Assembly: GCA_944383925.1 (NCBI GenBank)
Contig: CALWRM010000055.1
Location: forward strand, 1-40,941
Source of the DNA: an uncultured Clostridia bacterium
GTDB taxonomy: Bacteria > Bacillota > Clostridia > Christensenellales > UBA1750
Length of the DNA: 40,941 bases
Reading direction: 5' to 3'
Positions 6,158 through 14,710 of the stretch are shown here, one piece after another; within the stretch, counting starts at the first letter, position 1, and every line of letters begins with the position of its first letter. A program made the translations under genes and the position numbers. Under the pieces are notes generated by a model, which was given only the letters and a program-made list of their open reading frames with translations, searched no databases and was not told where the DNA came from.

Positions 6158-7318
6158 CTATTTCCCGGGCCTTGGAGGATAGAAGTTGAAGATCTCGCAC
6201 TCGATGCGGCCATTGTACACCCGGCGTTTCTTGTCCGCCCGCCGGCCGAAGACCTTCTCGAAGTCCTTGTGGGAGGAGATGGCCTGCAGGCCCCAGCCGG
6301 GCAGGCGCTGCATCAGGCCGGCCAGCTGGCGGTAGAGCGCCTCGGCGGCCTGCACGTCCAGCAATCTCTCGCCATAGGGCGGGTTGGTGCAGACGGCGCC
6401 TGGCCTTTCCGCGTCGGGGAAGGGGTTTTGGGCCTGGTCCAGGGCCTGGCAGCGGAACTGCACCAGCCCCGCGAGGCCGGCCTGGCGCAGGTGGGCCAGG
6501 CTCAGGTTCAGCACGCGCGTATCCACGTCGGAGCCGAAGATCTCCGGCTTCCCCTCGGCCTTCTTGGCCTCAAAGCGCTCCCTCGCCTCCTGCCGCAGGG
6601 CCTTGCAGGCGGCCTGGTCGCAAACGTCCCAGCGCTCCATGTCGAAGGGGCGCAGCAGGCCCGGCGCCCGGTCCAGGGCCACCATGGCCGCCTCGATGCA
6701 CAGCGTGCCCGAGCCGCACATGGGGTCGAAAAAGGGCAGCCAGGGCCGCCAAGGGCCGTTGGTCACCATGGCGGCGGCCAGGGTCTCCCGCAGGGGAGCC
6801 TCGGCGTTGAAGGTGCGGTAGCCGCGCCTGGACAGCCCCTGGCCGGAGGTATCCAGCGTCACGGCCACCCTGTCCTCGTGGATGTGCACGTCCACGCCGT
6901 AGCGCGGGCCGTCCTCGGGCAGCCAGCCCATGCTGTGCACCCGCTTCATGCGCTCCACGATGGCCTTCTTGGAGATGGACTGCACGTCCGGCACGGACAT
7001 CAGGCGGGACCTGGCGCACTTGGCGGTGACGTGCACCAGGGCGTTTTTGGGCAACAGCTCTTCAAAGGGCAGGGCCTTCACCCCTTCGAAGAGCTCGTCG
7101 AAGCTCCTGGCCTCAAAGCGCCCCAGGTAAAGCAGCACCCGGTCCGCGCAGCGCAGGTGCAGGTTGGCCAAAAAGGCGTCGGTGAGGGTGCCCTGGAAGC
7201 TGGCTCCGCCGTGAAAGCCCTTGGCGTCCGCAAAGCCAAGCCTCTTCAGTTCCCCGGCCACCACGCCTTCCAAGCCGAAGGCCGCCGTGGCGCCCAAGGG
7301 GTATCGCTTTTGCTCCAT
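6158..7318 (-). CDS. THUMP-domain 23S rRNA (guanine-N2)-methyltransferase, RlmL/YpsC type
   Basis: The 386-residue protein has an N-terminal ferredoxin-like/THUMP region (about 1-155) followed by a class I SAM methyltransferase. Motif I is DPMCGSGT (198-205) and the amino-methyltransferase motif IV is NPPY (312-315). This arrangement is that of RlmL/YpsC, which makes m2G in 23S rRNA (position 2445 in E. coli). It lacks the extra RlmK half found fused in E. coli, as is usual in Bacillota. The start MEQKRYPLG at 7318 has purine-rich GGAAAGGAAAG upstream; a longer frame to 7390 crosses the terminator of the preceding gene and is rejected. Confidence 0.88.
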   Translation of the reverse strand: MEQKRYPLGATAAFGLEGVVAGELKRLGFADAKGFHGGASFQGTLTDAFLANLHLRCADRVLLYLGRFEARSFDELFEGVKALPFEELLPKNALVHVTAKCARSRLMSVPDVQSISKKAIVERMKRVHSMGWLPEDGPRYGVDVHIHEDRVAVTLDTSGQGLSRRGYRTFNAEAPLRETLAAAMVTNGPWRPWLPFFDPMCGSGTLCIEAAMVALDRAPGLLRPFDMERWDVCDQAACKALRQEARERFEAKKAEGKPEIFGSDVDTRVLNLSLAHLRQAGLAGLVQFRCQALDQAQNPFPDAERPGAVCTNPPYGERLLDVQAAEALYRQLAGLMQRLPGWGLQAISSHKDFEKVFGRRADKKRRVYNGRIECEIFNFYPPRPGK

Positions 7319-7381
7319 CCTTTTCTTTCCTTTCCGGGCCGGCGACGGGCCGGGCGGCCTGTGCCGGCGCTTGTCTCCCGA

Positions 7382-7418
7382 GGCAAACAAAGGGGCGCCA
7401 TCGCCCCTTCGCCCCTTT
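7382..7418 (-). terminator. Intrinsic terminator after the HD phosphohydrolase
   Basis: On the minus strand a 9-bp stem (AAAGGGGCG arms at 7389-7397 and 7410-7418) is followed by TTTGTTT. It separates the HD gene from the methyltransferase gene. Confidence 0.65.
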
Positions 7419-7429
7419 GGCGCAGCCGG

Positions 7430-8104
7430 CTATCTGGGCGCGCCCTGGCGGTTGATGTGCACGCCGTTGACCACCAGCTCGAAGCGGCAGCCGAGGAAAT
7501 GGGCGGCCTCCTCGCACATCTGCATGCGGGTCAGGTAGATGGCCATGAAGTCCATCACCGAGCTGGTGTCGTCCATTTCGATGGAAAAGCGGATGGTGCG
7601 CTGTTGGGCGTCCACCTCCACGGCGTTGGCGCTGATGGCGTAGTTGACCCGGTCGTGGATGTCGTCGGGGTTGTAGGGCGTGCGGCGCACGCGGGTCCTG
7701 TGGGCGTCGGATTTATCCGCGATGACCAGCGCGGCGCTGACAGCGGAAACCACCTTGCCGTTTTGCTCCTCGTGGTTGCCCACGGCGCCCACGATGGTGG
7801 TGACCTCGGAAAGCTCCAAACCCGCCTCCAGCAGCAGGGGGAAGAGCAGCGTGCCGCCGGTCAGGCCGTGGTTGACGCGGTTGACCGCGTTGCCCACGTC
7901 GTGCACCCAGCCGGCGATGGCGGCCAGCTCGCATTCCCGCTCGGGAAAGCCCAGCTGGCGCAGGATCTGCTCGGCCGTCGCGGAAACGAAGCCCACGTGT
8001 CTTGGGCCGTGCTCGGTATATCCGACGGCTTCCAACATCTTGTTGGCGGCGTTGATAAGGCTGGAAATCTTGGGATCCTTCTGTATGTCCTTGACGGTGA
8101 TCAT
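7430..8104 (-). CDS. HD-domain phosphohydrolase
   Basis: The protein has 224 residues with the HD metal-site signature: His36 (GPRHVG), His68-Asp69 (GWVHDVG), His111 (GNHEE) and Asp130 (IADKSD). HD enzymes of this size hydrolyse phosphate esters of nucleotides or related small molecules. The C-terminal part (about 150-224) is a beta-rich region without a recognised fold. A perfect AAGGAGGAG precedes the ATG. The gene has its own terminator. The substrate is unknown. It lies downstream of the HEAT-repeat gene with only 33 nt between, so it may share its transcript. Confidence 0.82.
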   Translation of the reverse strand: MITVKDIQKDPKISSLINAANKMLEAVGYTEHGPRHVGFVSATAEQILRQLGFPERECELAAIAGWVHDVGNAVNRVNHGLTGGTLLFPLLLEAGLELSEVTTIVGAVGNHEEQNGKVVSAVSAALVIADKSDAHRTRVRRTPYNPDDIHDRVNYAISANAVEVDAQQRTIRFSIEMDDTSSVMDFMAIYLTRMQMCEEAAHFLGCRFELVVNGVHINRQGAPR

Positions 8105-8137
8105 TTCTCCTCCTTGTTCGGCGTCGCGCGGCGGGCC

Positions 8138-8959
8138 CTACATGGTCTGCTTGAGGGACTCGTAGTAGGGATCGCCCGCAAACTCCCGCGTTTCGGCAAC
8201 CTCGCCGCCCAGCTCGCGCACGGCGGCCACGATTTCCACATAGTCCAGGTAGTTGAGCTCCGGGTCGGTCAGGGCTGCTTCCAGGGCGGGAAGGGCGCGC
8301 TCATCGCCCAGCTTGCCCAGGTAGGAAGCCATCAACGCCCTATTCTTGCTTTCCTGGAAGCAGCGCAGCAGGAAGGCCAGCACCCGGTCGTCCCCGGGGA
8401 AGGCGCAGAGGATGTCCGCCAGGCACTCGCGCACGGCCGGGCACACCTTTTCCTGCATGGCCAAGCAGCTCTCCAGCGGCGCGCCGCCCATGTTTTTCAG
8501 GGACTCCACCGCGTTTTCGCACAGCTCGTCCAGCTCCTTGGCCCGCTCCAGCCAGCCCAGGTACAGCTCCATGGGCCGTTGGGAGTCCATTTCCCGCAAC
8601 AGGCCGACGGCGGTCATGCGGGCCTCCATGCCCTTTTCCTCGTCCCCGGCCAGGGCCAGCAGCGCCTCCTCGGCCTCCGGGCCCAGGTCCGCGATGCGGT
8701 CCAGCAGCTGGTCGGGCACGGCCACCTGTTGGTCCATGTAGTCCACCATCAGTTCCACCAACTGGTGGGCGTCGGAAAAGCGGTCGAAGTAAAAGCCCGG
8801 CGCAACGCCGTCCAACCAGCTGGCGGGGGTGTTGAGCCAGCGGGTGTATACGTCCGGCATCTGGCTCTCCATCTCGTCCACGTTGCGGTACTTGCTCCGG
8901 TTCTCGCGCATCCAGGTTTTCAAATAGGCCTGGAACTGGCCGTCAAAGTCGATCAGCAT
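8138..8959 (-). CDS. HEAT-repeat protein of unknown function
   Basis: This 273-residue soluble protein consists mostly of paired amphipathic helices. A HEAT-like pattern is clearest at PALEAALTDPELNYLDY, where LGDERALPALEAAL is a classical repeat unit, and in the middle region around EARMTAVGLLREM. The N-terminal 90 residues are a different, acidic helical segment. HEAT repeats bind proteins or nucleic acids; no catalytic motif is visible. The start is set at the second ATG (8959), 9 nt from AAGGAGG; the first ATG (8968) abuts that site. It follows the TPR gene on the same strand after 51 nt, so the two repeat proteins may work together. Confidence 0.7.
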   Translation of the reverse strand: MLIDFDGQFQAYLKTWMRENRSKYRNVDEMESQMPDVYTRWLNTPASWLDGVAPGFYFDRFSDAHQLVELMVDYMDQQVAVPDQLLDRIADLGPEAEEALLALAGDEEKGMEARMTAVGLLREMDSQRPMELYLGWLERAKELDELCENAVESLKNMGGAPLESCLAMQEKVCPAVRECLADILCAFPGDDRVLAFLLRCFQESKNRALMASYLGKLGDERALPALEAALTDPELNYLDYVEIVAAVRELGGEVAETREFAGDPYYESLKQTM

Positions 8960-9010
8960 GGTATCCATCCTCCTTGCAGGCCCCCTCGGGGGGCGCGTTG
9001 CCCGCGGGCG

Positions 9011-10678
9011 CTAGCGCAGCTCCTGGCTGCCGGCGTACAGCCGCCGCATGCGCATGGTGAGCGTGCGGGTGGTGCAGCCTTCCTCGGCCGCCAGGGCTTC
9101 CAGATCGGGCTGGCGTCCCAGCACGTCCTCCTCATAACGCCCCCTGGTGGCGGCCATCCAGGCGCTCTTGTCCCGAAAGGGCGGGAAGCGGCCGTCCAGG
9201 GAGTTGAGGTAGGCCGCCCAGAGGCTCAGGCCGTAGGCCGCCGCCTCCTCGCTCTGGTAGATTTCCGCCATGCGGCGCATCATCTCGGCCAGGAACTGGG
9301 CGTAGGGCCTGGGCGGCATGGTCTTGAGCTTAATCTGCCCTTTGCGCATGCGAACCATGCGCCCCTCCACGTAGGCCAAATAGGGCTCGGGCGCGTCGAT
9401 CTGCTCCAGGGCCTCGGCGGCCTGCTGCTTGAGCGCCAGGCTATGGGTCATGGAAAGCAGCAATCGGCGCAGCAGGTCCTCGGCCAAGGGGCCGCCCGCC
9501 ATGGTCAACACCAGCATGGCGTAGGCCACCAGCTCGTCGTCCCCCATCAGGGCCGCCTCCGCCAGCTCCCGCTCCTGCACCAGGCGTTCGCGCATGGCCT
9601 GCGCGTCCGGGTACAGGGCGGCCAGACTGGCGAGGAACTCCATCAGCGTCCGGTTCTGGCTCTCGGTGTATTCAAAGCTGTAGGGCAGCTCTTTGGGGCG
9701 CTGGCTCTCCTCGCCCGCATGGCAAAGGGCCAGCGCGTCCCTGGCGGGCAGGTTGCTGGGCTCCACCACCAGCAGCTTTTCCAAAACCCGGGCCGCCTCC
9801 TGCCAGCGCCCCTCGTTGTAGAGGCTGACGCCGTAGAGGTAAAGCATGCTGGTCTCGTAGGGGCAGAGCAGCAGCAGCTTCTTGAGGCCCTGCTTGAGCT
9901 CGGGCTGCATGCGCAGCTCGGCCGCGGTCAGGCAGTACTTATACAGCTCATCCAGCTCCTCCATCAGCTCGGGGTTCAGCCGGGCCATGTAGGCGGCGGC
10001 CTGGTCGGCGCGGCCCTCGTTGTTCATGAGCAGGGCCGCGTTGCAGCAGGCATGGGTGTTGTTTGCCTCGGTTTGCAGGATGCGGTTGAGCTGCTTCCAG
10101 GCGTTGGGGCTATCCTGTAGGCACATGTAGGCCAAGGCCAGGTTGTTGCGCACGTAGAGCAGGGAAGGGTCCTGCGCGAGCACCCGCTCGAAGATCTCCG
10201 CGGCGCGCTCGGCATCCCCGCCGTCCAGGGCCGCCTTGCCCTGTTCGGCCAAGGCCTCCTGCTCGCGGTCGATGCCGTCCTCCTCCTCGGACTCCTCGAT
10301 CTGGGCGATGCCGTCCTGGGCCAGGTAGGCGAACTCGCCCTCGGGGTGGTCGTGAAGATAGGCGGAGAAGCAGACATAGGCCTGGGCGTAATCGCCCATG
10401 GCCATCAGGTTGCAGCCGATGGCAAACTGCGTCTCCTCCGGGCAATCCTGCCGTCCCAGCAACAGCTCCAGCTCCACGTTGGACATCTCATACAGCCCCA
10501 TGCGGGCGTAGGTGTCCGCCAGGTCCAGGGCGATTTCCGCGCTGCCCGGGTCCATGTCCAAGGCGCGCTTTAGGTGCTTGAGCGCGGTGAGGAAGTCCTG
10601 CTTATCCATGGAGCGGACCGCCCGCTTGTGGAAAAAGCGGCTGTCCGCCGCAAAGGGCAGCACCCGATCCTTGTCCAT
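9011..10678 (-). CDS. Tetratricopeptide-repeat protein of unknown function
   Basis: The 555-residue protein has TPR units through much of its length. They start at DFLTALKHLKRALDMDPGSAE (about 28-48) and recur around AERAAEIFERVLAQDPS and RWQEAARVLEKLLVVEPS. There is no signal peptide or membrane segment. The C-terminal 60 residues leave the TPR pattern; TTRTLTMRMRRLYAG could be a short DNA-binding-like helix pair, but that is weak. ATG 10678 has GGAAAGGAGGAG upstream. A frame continuing to 11281 runs into the neighbouring dehydratase in another register and is rejected. The role is unknown; it is probably a scaffold, encoded with the HEAT protein. Confidence 0.78.
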   Translation of the reverse strand: MDKDRVLPFAADSRFFHKRAVRSMDKQDFLTALKHLKRALDMDPGSAEIALDLADTYARMGLYEMSNVELELLLGRQDCPEETQFAIGCNLMAMGDYAQAYVCFSAYLHDHPEGEFAYLAQDGIAQIEESEEEDGIDREQEALAEQGKAALDGGDAERAAEIFERVLAQDPSLLYVRNNLALAYMCLQDSPNAWKQLNRILQTEANNTHACCNAALLMNNEGRADQAAAYMARLNPELMEELDELYKYCLTAAELRMQPELKQGLKKLLLLCPYETSMLYLYGVSLYNEGRWQEAARVLEKLLVVEPSNLPARDALALCHAGEESQRPKELPYSFEYTESQNRTLMEFLASLAALYPDAQAMRERLVQERELAEAALMGDDELVAYAMLVLTMAGGPLAEDLLRRLLLSMTHSLALKQQAAEALEQIDAPEPYLAYVEGRMVRMRKGQIKLKTMPPRPYAQFLAEMMRRMAEIYQSEEAAAYGLSLWAAYLNSLDGRFPPFRDKSAWMAATRGRYEEDVLGRQPDLEALAAEEGCTTRTLTMRMRRLYAGSQELR

Positions 10679-10719
10679 GCCCTCTCCTCCTTTCCTATAA
10701 GAGCGCCGCTCCCCGGCGC

Positions 10720-11832
10720 CTACCAATCCTGCACGGAGCCATCGGAGGCCCGCCAATGGGGATGCTCGCGCAGCTCGAAGGGTTCCGCGTTCTCCTCCAC
10801 CAGCTCGACGCCAAGGCCGGGCGCGTCGGATATGGTGGCAAAGCCGTCCTTCACCTCGTACTGGCAGCGCAGGTGGGCCGGGGGCGTATCCGGCAACCAG
10901 TTCTCCTGGGTATGGAAGTTGGCCATGGCCAGGTCGCAGTGCAGGGTGGCCATCATGCCCGCCAGCGGCACGCCGTGGGGCACCATGTGCATGTAGTGCA
11001 GCTCGCCGATGGCGGCGATCTTGACCATCTCGGTGATGCCGCCGCAGTTGCAGATGTCCGTGCGGAGATAGTCGATCAGATCGTTCTCCACCAGGCAGCG
11101 GTAGTCCCACTTGGCCCCAAACTTCTCCCCCGTGCCAAGGGCCACGGTGGTGCGCTCCCGCAGGGTGCGGTAGGCCTCCGGGCTGTCGGCGCGCAGGGGA
11201 TCCTCCACGAAGAAGGGGTGGTAGGGGGCGATGCGGTTGCACAGCTCCGTGGCGTAGGCGGGGCTCAGGCGGGTGTGGCATTCAAAGACGATGTCCACGT
11301 CCTCGCCCGCCTCCTGCCTGTAGAAGCGCATCCATCTTTCGCTCAGGCGCACCTGGAGGTTTTGGTCGTAATAGCCGGAGGACAGGTTGTCGTGGGGGCA
11401 GATGCGTATGGCCTTGTAGCCGGCCTTGAGGGCCTGCTCCAGGGCCTGGCCGGCCTGCCGCTCGTCGCTGCCGCCGATGCCCTTGTACAGCCGGACCTTG
11501 TCGCGGCATTTGCCGCCGAGCAGCTGGTAGACGGGGACGTTGAGGGCCTTGCCCTTGATGTCCCACAGGGCCAGGTCCACGCCCGACAGGGCGGCCTGCA
11601 ACACGGGCCCGCCGCGCCAGAAGGTGCCGCGAAACACGTCCTGCCAGAGAAAGGCGCTGCGCAGGGGGTCCTTGCCCTTCAGGTAGGCCTCCATATGGCG
11701 GAGCGCGCCTTCCACGGCCAGCTGCCGGGTGTTGAGCGTGGCCTCGCCAAGGCCGCGGATGCCCTCGTCCGTCTCCACCACCACATAATGGTTGTTTCCG
11801 CTGAACACGGAACGCACGCGCGTGATCTTCAT
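10720..11832 (-). CDS. Enolase-superfamily (mandelate racemase/ManD-DgoD-like) sugar-acid dehydratase
   Basis: The 370-residue protein has the N-terminal capping domain (1-115) and the barrel of the mandelate racemase/muconate lactonising group. Candidate metal ligands are Glu184 (FECHTR), Glu210 (FFVEDP) and Glu236 (GTGEKF). His186 and His286 (VPHG) are placed as in acid-sugar dehydratases such as mannonate and galactonate dehydratase. The usual KxK pair is replaced by AIRIC around Arg143. A C-terminal HPHW...QDW tail is also typical. The first metal ligand is Glu rather than the common Asp. The likely reaction is dehydration of an aldonate to a 2-keto-3-deoxy acid, but the sugar cannot be named. 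No kinase, aldolase or transporter for the pathway is adjacent. It has its own promoter at 11895-11923. Confidence 0.82.
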   Translation of the reverse strand: MKITRVRSVFSGNNHYVVVETDEGIRGLGEATLNTRQLAVEGALRHMEAYLKGKDPLRSAFLWQDVFRGTFWRGGPVLQAALSGVDLALWDIKGKALNVPVYQLLGGKCRDKVRLYKGIGGSDERQAGQALEQALKAGYKAIRICPHDNLSSGYYDQNLQVRLSERWMRFYRQEAGEDVDIVFECHTRLSPAYATELCNRIAPYHPFFVEDPLRADSPEAYRTLRERTTVALGTGEKFGAKWDYRCLVENDLIDYLRTDICNCGGITEMVKIAAIGELHYMHMVPHGVPLAGMMATLHCDLAMANFHTQENWLPDTPPAHLRCQYEVKDGFATISDAPGLGVELVEENAEPFELREHPHWRASDGSVQDW

Positions 11833-11894
11833 GTCGCAAACCGCCTTCCCGGGCCCGTTGTTCCAACCAAGGCCCCATCGATGATCGCCGTACC

Positions 11895-11923
11895 AGTATA
11901 GCAAAATCTCCTCGCGGCCGCAA
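11895..11923 (-). promoter_or_regulatory. Promoter of the enolase-superfamily gene
   Basis: The minus strand has TTGCGG (11918-11923), a 17-nt spacer and TATACT (11895-11900), giving a leader of about 60 nt before the ATG at 11832. It sits just after the end of the division operon. Confidence 0.6.
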
Positions 11924-11929
11924 CGCCGC

Positions 11930-12841
11930 TCAGCGGGGTCTCTGCCTCTCCAGCACGCGCAAAAAGTCCTGGGGCGGGGGCGTCTCAAAGCAGAGCGCCT
12001 CGCCGGTGACGGGGTGGCGCAGCCGCAGCCGCTGGGCATGGAGCATCAGCGGGCAGGGGCCGGCGCCGGACTTGGCAAAGCCGTAGATCGGGTCGCCGCA
12101 GACCGGATGGCCCAGATAGCGCATGTGCACGCGAATTTGGTGGGTCCGTCCGGTTTCCAACACGAGACGCAGCAGGCTGCACCTGTCGAACCTTTGCTCG
12201 ACGCGGTAGTGGGTCTTGGCCTGTCTGCCGCCGGGCACCACGGCCATCTTCTTCCGATCCCTGGGGTCGCGGCCGATGGGTTGATCCACCGCGCCCTCCT
12301 CGCAGGAAAAGCCGCCCTCCACCAGGGCCAAATACTCCCGGCGGGCGCTGTGCTCGGCGATCTGCGCGGCCAGGGCCTGATGGGCCTGGTCGGTCTTGGC
12401 CACCACCAGCAGGCCCGTGGTGTCCTTATCCAGTCGATGGACGATGCCCGGCCGCAGCTCCCCGCCCAGGCCGGACAGGCTCTCCTGGCGGAAGAGCAGG
12501 CCGTTGACCAGGGTGTCCTCCCAATGGCCGGCGGCCGGGTGCACCACCAGGCCGCGGGGCTTGTTGACGACGAGCATCTGCGCATCCTCGTACACCACGT
12601 CCAGCTCCATTTCCGTGGCCGTGGCCTGAACCGGCTCGGGCTCCGGCAGGCACAGCCGCAGCCGGTCGCCGGCCCGCAGCCGCACGCCGGCCTTTGCGGG
12701 CACGGCGCCGTTGAGGAACACCAGGTTTTGCTCCAGGAGATGCTGCACCTTGGAGCGCGTCAGGCCGCTGAGCGTAGACAAAAAGGCATCCATGCGGATG
12801 CCTTCTTCTTCAGCGGTTACGATCCTACAAATCTCGTCCAT
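11930..12841 (-). CDS. RluD-family 23S rRNA pseudouridine synthase
   Basis: The 303-residue protein has an N-terminal S4 RNA-binding domain (about 13-60) and an RluA-family catalytic domain. HRLDKDTTG contains the catalytic Asp138; other family marks are VVNKPRGLVVHP and GRTHQIRVH. It isomerises uridines in 23S rRNA, as RluD does at helix 69. The start at 12841 overlaps the end of lspA by 17 nt, indicating coupling. It is the last gene of the division/envelope operon, the same lspA-rluD(ylyB) order known in Bacillus. A second family member lies at 19739-20665. Confidence 0.92.
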   Translation of the reverse strand: MDEICRIVTAEEEGIRMDAFLSTLSGLTRSKVQHLLEQNLVFLNGAVPAKAGVRLRAGDRLRLCLPEPEPVQATATEMELDVVYEDAQMLVVNKPRGLVVHPAAGHWEDTLVNGLLFRQESLSGLGGELRPGIVHRLDKDTTGLLVVAKTDQAHQALAAQIAEHSARREYLALVEGGFSCEEGAVDQPIGRDPRDRKKMAVVPGGRQAKTHYRVEQRFDRCSLLRLVLETGRTHQIRVHMRYLGHPVCGDPIYGFAKSGAGPCPLMLHAQRLRLRHPVTGEALCFETPPPQDFLRVLERQRPR

Positions 12842-13334
12842 CTTCGCCCTTTTCCGCCGCCACCTTGACGCGGCTCTGCTTTTTTCCCTCCACGAACAGC
12901 ACCCAGACGCAGTAGAGGAGCACGCCCACCACCATGCAGCTATCCGCCACATTGAACACCGCAAAGTTGATCAGGCAAAAGTCGAACATGTCCACCACAT
13001 AGCCGTAGAAGATGCGGTCGTAGAGGTTGCCGATGGCGCCGCCCAAGAACAGGGCCATGGCGATGTTGGGCATGGCCGGCAGCTTTTTCTTGGCAAAGAA
13101 CATCTTGTAGATCAGGAAGGCGGCCACCAGCGGGGTCAGGATGGCGAAGAGCCAAAACTGGCCCTGCAACATGCCGAACGCCGCGCCCCGATTTTCCACA
13201 TAGGTAAAATGAAATACCCCTTCGATCAGCGGCAGGGAGCCGCCAAGGGCTTGCAGGTCCGTCCTGGCCCAGAGCTTGACGAGCCGGTCCAGGAGAAAGG
13301 AAATCACCGGGATGGCGATGAGCAAATAGGTCAT
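12825..13334 (-). CDS. lspA: Lipoprotein signal peptidase (signal peptidase II)
   Basis: This 169-residue membrane aspartyl protease removes the signal peptides of prolipoproteins after diacylglyceryl transfer. Four hydrophobic segments lie at about 1-17, 60-79, 90-107 and 125-149. The signatures are VENRGAAFG (46-54), NLYDR-YG-VVDM with Asp115, and FNVADS with Asp131; the two Asp form the active site. The C-terminal tail is long and charged (about 20 residues) and cytosolic. Its ATG overlaps the divIVA stop (ATGA) and its end overlaps rluD, so it is embedded in the operon. Confidence 0.95.
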   Translation of the reverse strand: MTYLLIAIPVISFLLDRLVKLWARTDLQALGGSLPLIEGVFHFTYVENRGAAFGMLQGQFWLFAILTPLVAAFLIYKMFFAKKKLPAMPNIAMALFLGGAIGNLYDRIFYGYVVDMFDFCLINFAVFNVADSCMVVGVLLYCVWVLFVEGKKQSRVKVAAEKGEDGRDL

Positions 13335-13900
13335 AGGGAGCTAGCATCCTCCTGATTGGCCTGCCTGCGCAGGTTGGTGAGCGGCTCGTCGTACAAAACG
13401 CCGCGCCGCTTCGTGGGTCCCGACTGCTCCCCGGCCTGCCGGTCGTCCCGCTCCCGGCCGATGGTGGAATCCTCCAGGATTTGCAGCTGGGCCTGCATGA
13501 GCATGCGGAAATTGGAACGATACACGCTGGCCTGACGTTGCAGCTCGTCGATCTGCCTCTGGGCGGCGGCTGCCTCGTCCTTGGCCTTTTGCAGGATGCG
13601 CCTTGCCTGCTCGTTGGCGGTGGAGACGATCTCCTCGGCCTTGGCGGCGGCGTTGCGTCCGGTCTCCTCGGCGCTGCGCTGGGCCGTGACCAGGGTCTCG
13701 CGCAGGGTGTCCTCCAGGTTCTTCATATAGGTGAGCTGGTCCGCTGTGGTCTTCAGCTTCTCGCGCAGCTCCTTGTTTTCCAAGGAAAGGTTATCGATGT
13801 AGGCGGCCAGCTGGTCCAGGTATTCGTCCACGGCCTGTTCGTCGTAGCCCCGAAACTTGCGCTCGAATTCCTTGTCGTGAATCTGTGCGGATGTGATCAT
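13331..13900 (-). CDS. divIVA: DivIVA-family cell-division/polarity protein
   Basis: The 189-residue protein starts MITSAQIHDKEFERKFRGYD, the conserved lipid-binding N-terminal domain that recognises curved membrane at septa and poles. Phe-Arg-Gly-Tyr and EVDEYLDQ-like residues are present. A long coiled coil follows (about 30-150), interrupted near 60, then a short charged tail. DivIVA recruits division, polarity or growth proteins. ATG 13900 has a GGAGGG site a few bases upstream; a longer frame overlapping ylmH is rejected. It lies in the usual place, between ylmH and lspA. The ileS gene found between divIVA and lspA in Bacillus is absent here. Confidence 0.92.
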   Translation of the reverse strand: MITSAQIHDKEFERKFRGYDEQAVDEYLDQLAAYIDNLSLENKELREKLKTTADQLTYMKNLEDTLRETLVTAQRSAEETGRNAAAKAEEIVSTANEQARRILQKAKDEAAAAQRQIDELQRQASVYRSNFRMLMQAQLQILEDSTIGRERDDRQAGEQSGPTKRRGVLYDEPLTNLRRQANQEDASSL

Positions 13901-13944
13901 GCGCCGCCCTCCTTGCTCCTGCGCCCAACGCCTGGGCGCAAAGG

Positions 13945-14700
13945 CTATTTCAAAAAGCTTTCCACATCGATAAAGAGGCGATTCTTCCGGCTTTCCCCGG
14001 CCACGCCCAGCAGGCGGAACCTGCCCGCGCCCCGGACGGACACCATGTCGCCCTGGGCCAGGAGCGCATCCGTGCGGGTCTCCTCCTCCCAGTTGCGCTG
14101 CACGCGGCCGGCGCGCACCAGCTCCTGGGCCTTGGCCCGGGGCAGGCGCAGTACCTGTTGCAAGCAGGCGTCCAAGCGCAGGGAGGGCACGTTGACGCGC
14201 TGGAGCTTGCCGGCCTTGGGCGCCGGCAAGGGATCGTCCGTCTCCTCCACGGTCACGCTGCAGCGGCCGGCCTTCTCCAGGTTGGAACAGAGGAAGGAGG
14301 CCATGGGCGCGTACACGGCCGCGTAGGCGCAGCCCTCCTCCAGGCAGATATCCCCCAGGCAATCCCGCTCAATGCCAAGCCCCAGCATGGCCCCCAGAAG
14401 GTCGCGATGGCCCGGGGAGCCAAAGCGGGGATCAAAGCCGATGCGCAGCACGCGCAGCGGCGCCTCCTCGGGCAGGGGCTGGCCATATTCCTCGCGGCAC
14501 AACAGGCAAAGGCAACGCTCCGCGCCCTCGCCCCCGCCCACGGCCAAACACAGCAGGCCCTGCCGCGCCGCCAGGTTTTTCAGCCTTTGCGCCGCCTCAG
14601 GGCTTAAAAACTTGGAGTGCACCACGGCGCCCCGCAGGGCTCTGGCGCATAGATCTTCCAATTGTCTGTCAGTCTTTTCCCTCTGCCGATCCTCCGCCAT
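13945..14700 (-). CDS. ylmH: YlmH family S4-domain RNA-binding protein
   Basis: The 251-residue protein has a C-terminal S4 domain (about 175-235: RLDACLQQVLRLPRAKAQELV, GRVQRNW, QGDMVSVRGAGRF). The N-terminal part contains the YlmH segment FDPRFGSPGHRDLLGAMLGLGIERDCLGDI, recognisable by SPGHRD-LGA-GL-R. YlmH proteins bind ribosomes and have been linked to rescue of stalled nascent chains. TAAGGAG lies 7 nt before the ATG. It is the fourth ylm gene in the cluster and shows no anomalies. Confidence 0.92.
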   Translation of the reverse strand: MAEDRQREKTDRQLEDLCARALRGAVVHSKFLSPEAAQRLKNLAARQGLLCLAVGGGEGAERCLCLLCREEYGQPLPEEAPLRVLRIGFDPRFGSPGHRDLLGAMLGLGIERDCLGDICLEEGCAYAAVYAPMASFLCSNLEKAGRCSVTVEETDDPLPAPKAGKLQRVNVPSLRLDACLQQVLRLPRAKAQELVRAGRVQRNWEEETRTDALLAQGDMVSVRGAGRFRLLGVAGESRKNRLFIDVESFLK

Positions 14701-14710
14701 GAACAGCTCC

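Noticed and set aside
6269-10120. Very long plus-strand open frame (about 1280 codons)
   Set aside because: It lies antisense to the methyltransferase, HD, HEAT and TPR genes, has a low-complexity Gly/Ala/His/Gln composition, and has no conserved motif. Such frames arise in GC-rich genes when the opposite strand avoids stops.
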